From: Desulfofustis sp.
Lineage (GTDB): Bacteria > Desulfobacterota > Desulfobulbia > Desulfobulbales > Desulfocapsaceae
NCBI GenBank assembly: GCA_029287755.1
Contig: JARFQM010000373.1
Location: 1 to 9,152, forward strand
DNA length: 9,152 nt
Direction of reading: 5' to 3'
Every line of letters begins with the position of its first letter. Within the stretch, counting starts at the first letter, position 1. The notes beneath the pieces were generated by a model that was not told the DNA's origin, ran no database searches, and saw only the letters and a program-made list of their open reading frames with translations. Both the position numbers and the translations under genes were made by a program. Below, one piece after another: positions 6,123-9,152 of the stretch.

Positions 6123-7016
6123 ATGAACAAATCGTCACCGCGCCTGTTTTGGCTCAATCTTCTCCTGATCGCTATTCTGAGCGGATTTTTCGCTTTTCTT
6201 CTTTACCGCCTGTTTTTCGCGCTCAATTATAACTGGAACTGGTCTGTCATCCCCACCTACATGGTGCGCTATGATGAGCAAAGCGGCAGATGGCTTCCCA
6301 ATATTCTTCTGCAGGGACTCTTCACCACCATTAAATTATCTATCTGGGGTATGCTTCTCGCCGGCCTTCTCGGCTTGATTATCGGCATCCTCAGGACCTC
6401 ACGAAGGCTTTTTTTTCGTCTTAGCGCCAGAACCTACGTGGAGCTGATCCGCAACACCCCCCCCCTGGTACTGGTTTTCATTTTCTATTTTTTTGTCAGT
6501 GATCAAGTACTGCCGGCGATTGGCGCCGATACCTTTGTCCGGGGGCTTTCCGAGCAGTGGACAGAACGGCTGTCCCTGGTCGCCACCACGCCCGATTTAT
6601 TCATCCCTTTTCTTTCTGGAGTGATCACCATAGGCATCTTCCAGAGCGCCTACATCACCGAGATTGTCAGGGCCGGTATCGAAGCGATAGAAAAGGGCCA
6701 GTGGGATGCCTCCAAGGCTCTCGGGCTGACCTATTTTCAACAACTCAGGCTGGTGATTCTTCCCCAGGCCTTGCGCATCATGCTGCCGCCGCTGGCCAAT
6801 GAGTTCATCAACACCATCAAGTATTCCTCAATTGTTTCGATTATTTCGATTCAGGAACTGACCTTCCAGGGACTGCAGGTCATGTCCTCGACCCAGGTGA
6901 CCATCGAAGTATGGCTTACCATCACCGCCATGTACCTGGTCATCTGCCTGAGCCTGTCGGTTCTGGTCAATCATCTGGAAAACCGTCTGAACACCTTCAG
7001 AAGGCGACCGGCCTGA
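6123..7016 (+). CDS. Polar amino acid ABC transporter permease (HisM/GlnP type), second of a pair
   Basis: Inner-membrane permease of 297 residues, BPD_transp_1 fold, paralogue of the permease at 4346. The N-terminal helix (about 9-33) is followed by NYNWNWSVIP (35-44), and the core begins near residue 61 (ILLQGLFTTIKLS). Signatures are YVELIRNTPPLVLVFIFYFF (105-124) and the EAA-type loop WDASKALGLTYFQQLRLVILPQAL (194-217), in which the usual Glu-Ala-Ala reads Asp-Ala-Ser. It carries an extra segment of about 25-30 residues (about 126-157) between membrane spans that the first permease lacks. Its coding sequence contains T8 (6409-6416) and C9 (6467-6475) runs. The ribosome binding site is weak and close to the base of the upstream hairpin. 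It probably pairs with the first permease in an asymmetric channel; no ATPase partner is encoded here. The MFS gene starts ten bases after its stop. Confidence 0.92.
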   Translation: MNKSSPRLFWLNLLLIAILSGFFAFLLYRLFFALNYNWNWSVIPTYMVRYDEQSGRWLPNILLQGLFTTIKLSIWGMLLAGLLGLIIGILRTSRRLFFRLSARTYVELIRNTPPLVLVFIFYFFVSDQVLPAIGADTFVRGLSEQWTERLSLVATTPDLFIPFLSGVITIGIFQSAYITEIVRAGIEAIEKGQWDASKALGLTYFQQLRLVILPQALRIMLPPLANEFINTIKYSSIVSIISIQELTFQGLQVMSSTQVTIEVWLTITAMYLVICLSLSVLVNHLENRLNTFRRRPA

Positions 7017-7026
7017 GGCCTTGTAA

Positions 7027-8376
7027 ATGAGCGCACCATCGCCATTTGGAATAAAGAACATCAGACTGTTCATCGCCTTCAGGGTCTTTTTCAACGCCCG
7101 CTTCTACTATCCGGTCTTCACTATTCTGTTTCTCGATTACGGGCTGACCATCGAGCAGTTTTCGATTCTCAATACCGTCTGGGCCATTACCATCGTCTGT
7201 GCCGAGGTTCCTTCCGGAGCGCTTGCTGACCTGTTGGGCCGTAAACGGCTTCTGGTGCTGACGTCGCTGCTCATGATTGTTGAACTGAGCGTCATTGCCT
7301 TTGTGCCCATTGTCACTATGAGTATTGTTTTTTGGGCCTTCCTGGTGAACCGGGTGCTGAGCGGTCTGGCGGAGGCCATGGCCAGCGGTGCTGACGAGGC
7401 CATTGCCTACGATTCATTGGTTGTCGAGGGGATGTCTCAACATTGGCCCCGCGTTCTCAGTGTGCAGATGCGGGTCAAAGCCCTGGCCGGTGTCGTCTCG
7501 ACCACCCTCGGCGCCATGGTCTACGACCCTTCCATGGTTAATCGTTTTGCGGCCCTGTTCGGGGTTCAGACGGAACTAAACCAGCAGGCAACCATGCGCT
7601 TTCCGGTGTACCTTACCCTTATCCTGGCCCTGCTGGCTTTCTGGACTACGGTTCGATTGAGGGAAGCAGGCGAGGATGCGCGGCAGGAATCCGAGGTCTC
7701 CCTGGCTACTATCTGGCAGGCAGGGCTGCTCACCCTCCAGGCCGGGCGCTGGATTCTGAAAACACCGCTGGCCATGGCCGTCATCCTCTTCGGCATGATG
7801 TACGATCATGTACTGCGGCTCATCATCACGCTGACAAGTCAGTATTTTCGTCTGATCTCGCTGCCCGATGCCAGTTTCGGAGCGATTATGGCATCCCTCA
7901 CCCTGCTGGGGCTGGTGGTGCCCAAGCTGGCCGAATTCATGGTCGCCCGCTTCAGCCCCGCCCAGAACTGCGGCTGGCTCGGCCTGCTCACAATCCTGAC
8001 CCTGCTGGGACTGACCTTCTTCATTCCCTACCTGGGTATCATACCGATCGCCATGGTCATGATCGGTCTGATGCTCACCGCCTTCTTCACCAGTCACTAC
8101 CTCAACGAAATCACCTCCTCCGAGCAGCGGGCCACGGTCCTCAGCTTCAAAGGGCTGGCCTTCAATTTGGCCTACGGTATCATCGGCGTCCTGTTCGCCT
8201 GGCTCATCATCCATCTGCGCACGGACCTCACCGCTGCCCATCCGGACTGGACCAGGCAGCTCATCGACAATCAGGCCTTCAAAGACTCGTTTCTGTGGAT
8301 GCCGGGCTATTTTCTGGCCCTGATCACGGCAATTGGTCTGTACAGCGCCCGTGTACTGAAAAAGAAGGAGGCCTGA
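7027..8376 (+). CDS. Major facilitator superfamily transporter, substrate unknown
   Basis: Polytopic inner-membrane protein of 449 residues with about 12 predicted spans (approximate starts 13, 45, 76, 98, 145, 190, 247, 283, 316, 337, 372 and 420). The MFS motif A, GALADLLGRKRLL (64-76), lies between spans 2 and 3. Other MFS-like elements are RVLSGLAEAMASGADEAIAYDSL (109-131) and SSEQRATVLSFKGLAFNLAYG (364-384). A hydrophilic central loop (about 210-245) separates the halves. These mark a secondary transporter or exporter, and the substrate cannot be told. It does not look like LplT, the MFS lysophospholipid flippase next to aas in enterobacteria. The ATG has GAGG eight bases upstream (7015-7018), overlapping the permease stop codon, and the gap is ten bases, so it is probably cotranscribed with the ABC genes. 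Confidence 0.87.
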   Translation: MSAPSPFGIKNIRLFIAFRVFFNARFYYPVFTILFLDYGLTIEQFSILNTVWAITIVCAEVPSGALADLLGRKRLLVLTSLLMIVELSVIAFVPIVTMSIVFWAFLVNRVLSGLAEAMASGADEAIAYDSLVVEGMSQHWPRVLSVQMRVKALAGVVSTTLGAMVYDPSMVNRFAALFGVQTELNQQATMRFPVYLTLILALLAFWTTVRLREAGEDARQESEVSLATIWQAGLLTLQAGRWILKTPLAMAVILFGMMYDHVLRLIITLTSQYFRLISLPDASFGAIMASLTLLGLVVPKLAEFMVARFSPAQNCGWLGLLTILTLLGLTFFIPYLGIIPIAMVMIGLMLTAFFTSHYLNEITSSEQRATVLSFKGLAFNLAYGIIGVLFAWLIIHLRTDLTAAHPDWTRQLIDNQAFKDSFLWMPGYFLALITAIGLYSARVLKKKEA

Positions 8377-8378
8377 TT

Positions 8379-9140
8379 TTAGTCGCCGGCAGGCGGCACG
8401 AATAGTCCATTCGGCCATGATGGCGTATGGATGGCGCTGCCAAGATTATACTTGACCATCCTGGTTCTGAGTTCCAGCAGCTGCCTGACAATCTCCGGCT
8501 CAGCCCTGGCGTAGGCCGCTTCGTCGGCGATTCGCTTGATGACAATGCCGAGAAGCTCGGTGATGGCATTGCCCACCGAATTCTGGCTTATGGTGACGAT
8601 CAGGCGTCCCTCATCGTCACGGTAGATAAGCTGCTTGTAGGCCGGCTGCCAGCGTATCTCGTTGGCAAAGGTTGGATCTTCCATGACCTGCAGACGCAGC
8701 ATCCGGGCTGCCTGATGAAAATCGTCGCTGTAGAGAAGAATATTCTCGATCTGGTCCGGGAATCTTGCTGCCCCGGGAATGCGGGTGTCTTCCGAGGAAA
8801 CGAGTGCAAAAAAGGCCCGATAGAAATCGAGAAATCCACTTAGAATCAGGTCATATTCCTTCCAGAAGCGGCCGTCGTTGAGGGTCTCGACCCCGCCTTT
8901 TATCTCCCAGCTCGGCAGCCCCTGGGGGTAGCCGGTTATGGCCAGTCTGCCCGAGTCAGGCGGAAGCGGCACCAGCACCTCGAGATCCAGCACCTGGAAA
9001 AATCTCAGATACACATCGCTGAGATAGTCGAGAAACAGGCCGTTGTGACCGCTGTCAGTCAAATTGGGATTGTCGTCGTCGGCCAGGCTGGCAGTTTTGA
9101 GCATCCCGTTTTCAAAGACCATGAAATGATTGTGGATCAT
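8379..9140 (-). CDS. Conserved-looking hypothetical protein, probably 5'-incomplete
   Basis: A reading frame of 253 residues from the first visible ATG to TAA (complement of 8379-8381). I do not recognise the family. The protein is mostly soluble and acidic, with no signal peptide or clear membrane span. It has a hydrophobic/aromatic patch GLFLDYLSDVYLRFFQVL (about 35-52), a helical stretch FLDFYRAFFALVSSED (about 103-118), and a C-terminal half rich in alternating charged and aliphatic residues. The frame is a good gene candidate because no other strand offers a better one here. The ATG at 9140 lacks a ribosome binding site, and the frame stays open over the last 12 bases of the window, so the real start is probably beyond the edge. 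It converges on the MFS gene with only two bases between the stop codons. Confidence 0.7.
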   Translation of the reverse strand: MIHNHFMVFENGMLKTASLADDDNPNLTDSGHNGLFLDYLSDVYLRFFQVLDLEVLVPLPPDSGRLAITGYPQGLPSWEIKGGVETLNDGRFWKEYDLILSGFLDFYRAFFALVSSEDTRIPGAARFPDQIENILLYSDDFHQAARMLRLQVMEDPTFANEIRWQPAYKQLIYRDDEGRLIVTISQNSVGNAITELLGIVIKRIADEAAYARAEPEIVRQLLELRTRMVKYNLGSAIHTPSWPNGLFVPPAGD

Positions 9141-9152
9141 CCGGATGCTGGG

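Noticed and set aside
7027..8376. MFS gene as LplT, the lysophospholipid flippase paired with aas in enterobacteria
   Set aside because: The N-terminus and conserved motifs differ from LplT (no FGDNALL-like start), and it is separated from the synthetase by three ABC genes.
7576..8418. 280-codon open frame on the - strand across the MFS gene
   Set aside because: The product is rich in Gln, Asp, Glu and Gly, as expected from reading hydrophobic membrane codons backwards; it is a shadow of the MFS gene.
8427..8843. 138-codon + strand frame opposite the hypothetical gene
   Set aside because: It has no ribosome binding site and is shorter than the - strand frame, which spans the whole region to the edge.

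Overview
The window is dense, single-copy chromosomal DNA from a Gram-negative bacterium. A periplasmic lytic transglycosylase and Sec-exported solute-binding proteins show that there is a periplasm and an outer membrane. Moderately high GC and the general character of the proteins suggest Desulfobacterota (a Desulfobulbales-like organism). That placement is an impression from sequence style, not a computed classification. I see no rRNA, tRNA, CRISPR array, insertion sequence or phage gene.

Seven genes on the + strand run head to tail from 39 to 8376 with gaps of 17, 16, 5, 58, 75 and 10 bases, so they probably form one operon or two closely coupled ones. In order they are rmuC (inner-membrane-anchored PD-(D/E)XK-like protein), an mltF-type lytic transglycosylase, a stand-alone acyl-ACP/acyl-CoA synthetase resembling the synthetase half of Aas, and a polar-amino-acid-type ABC permease. 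After these come its probable periplasmic binding protein, a second paralogous permease, and an MFS transporter. A convergent gene of unknown function (8379 to at least 9140, - strand) ends two bases from the MFS stop codon. It probably continues past the right edge of the window.

The two permeases and the binding protein form the membrane and capture parts of one HisJ/HisM-type ABC importer, but no ATPase is present here. The only strong non-coding structure is a 17-pair hairpin between the binding-protein gene and the second permease gene, placed to uncouple their expression. The synthetase has a GTG start with a strong ribosome binding site; the longer ATG reading overlaps mltF and is probably wrong.

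As a group the genes suggest envelope turnover: MltF cleaves murein, the Aas-like enzyme activates freed fatty acids, and the importer recovers small amino compounds. This is inference from proximity only. I found no clear sign of a wholly new system; the best leads are this gene combination, the missing ATPase, the intercistronic hairpin and the unknown convergent gene.
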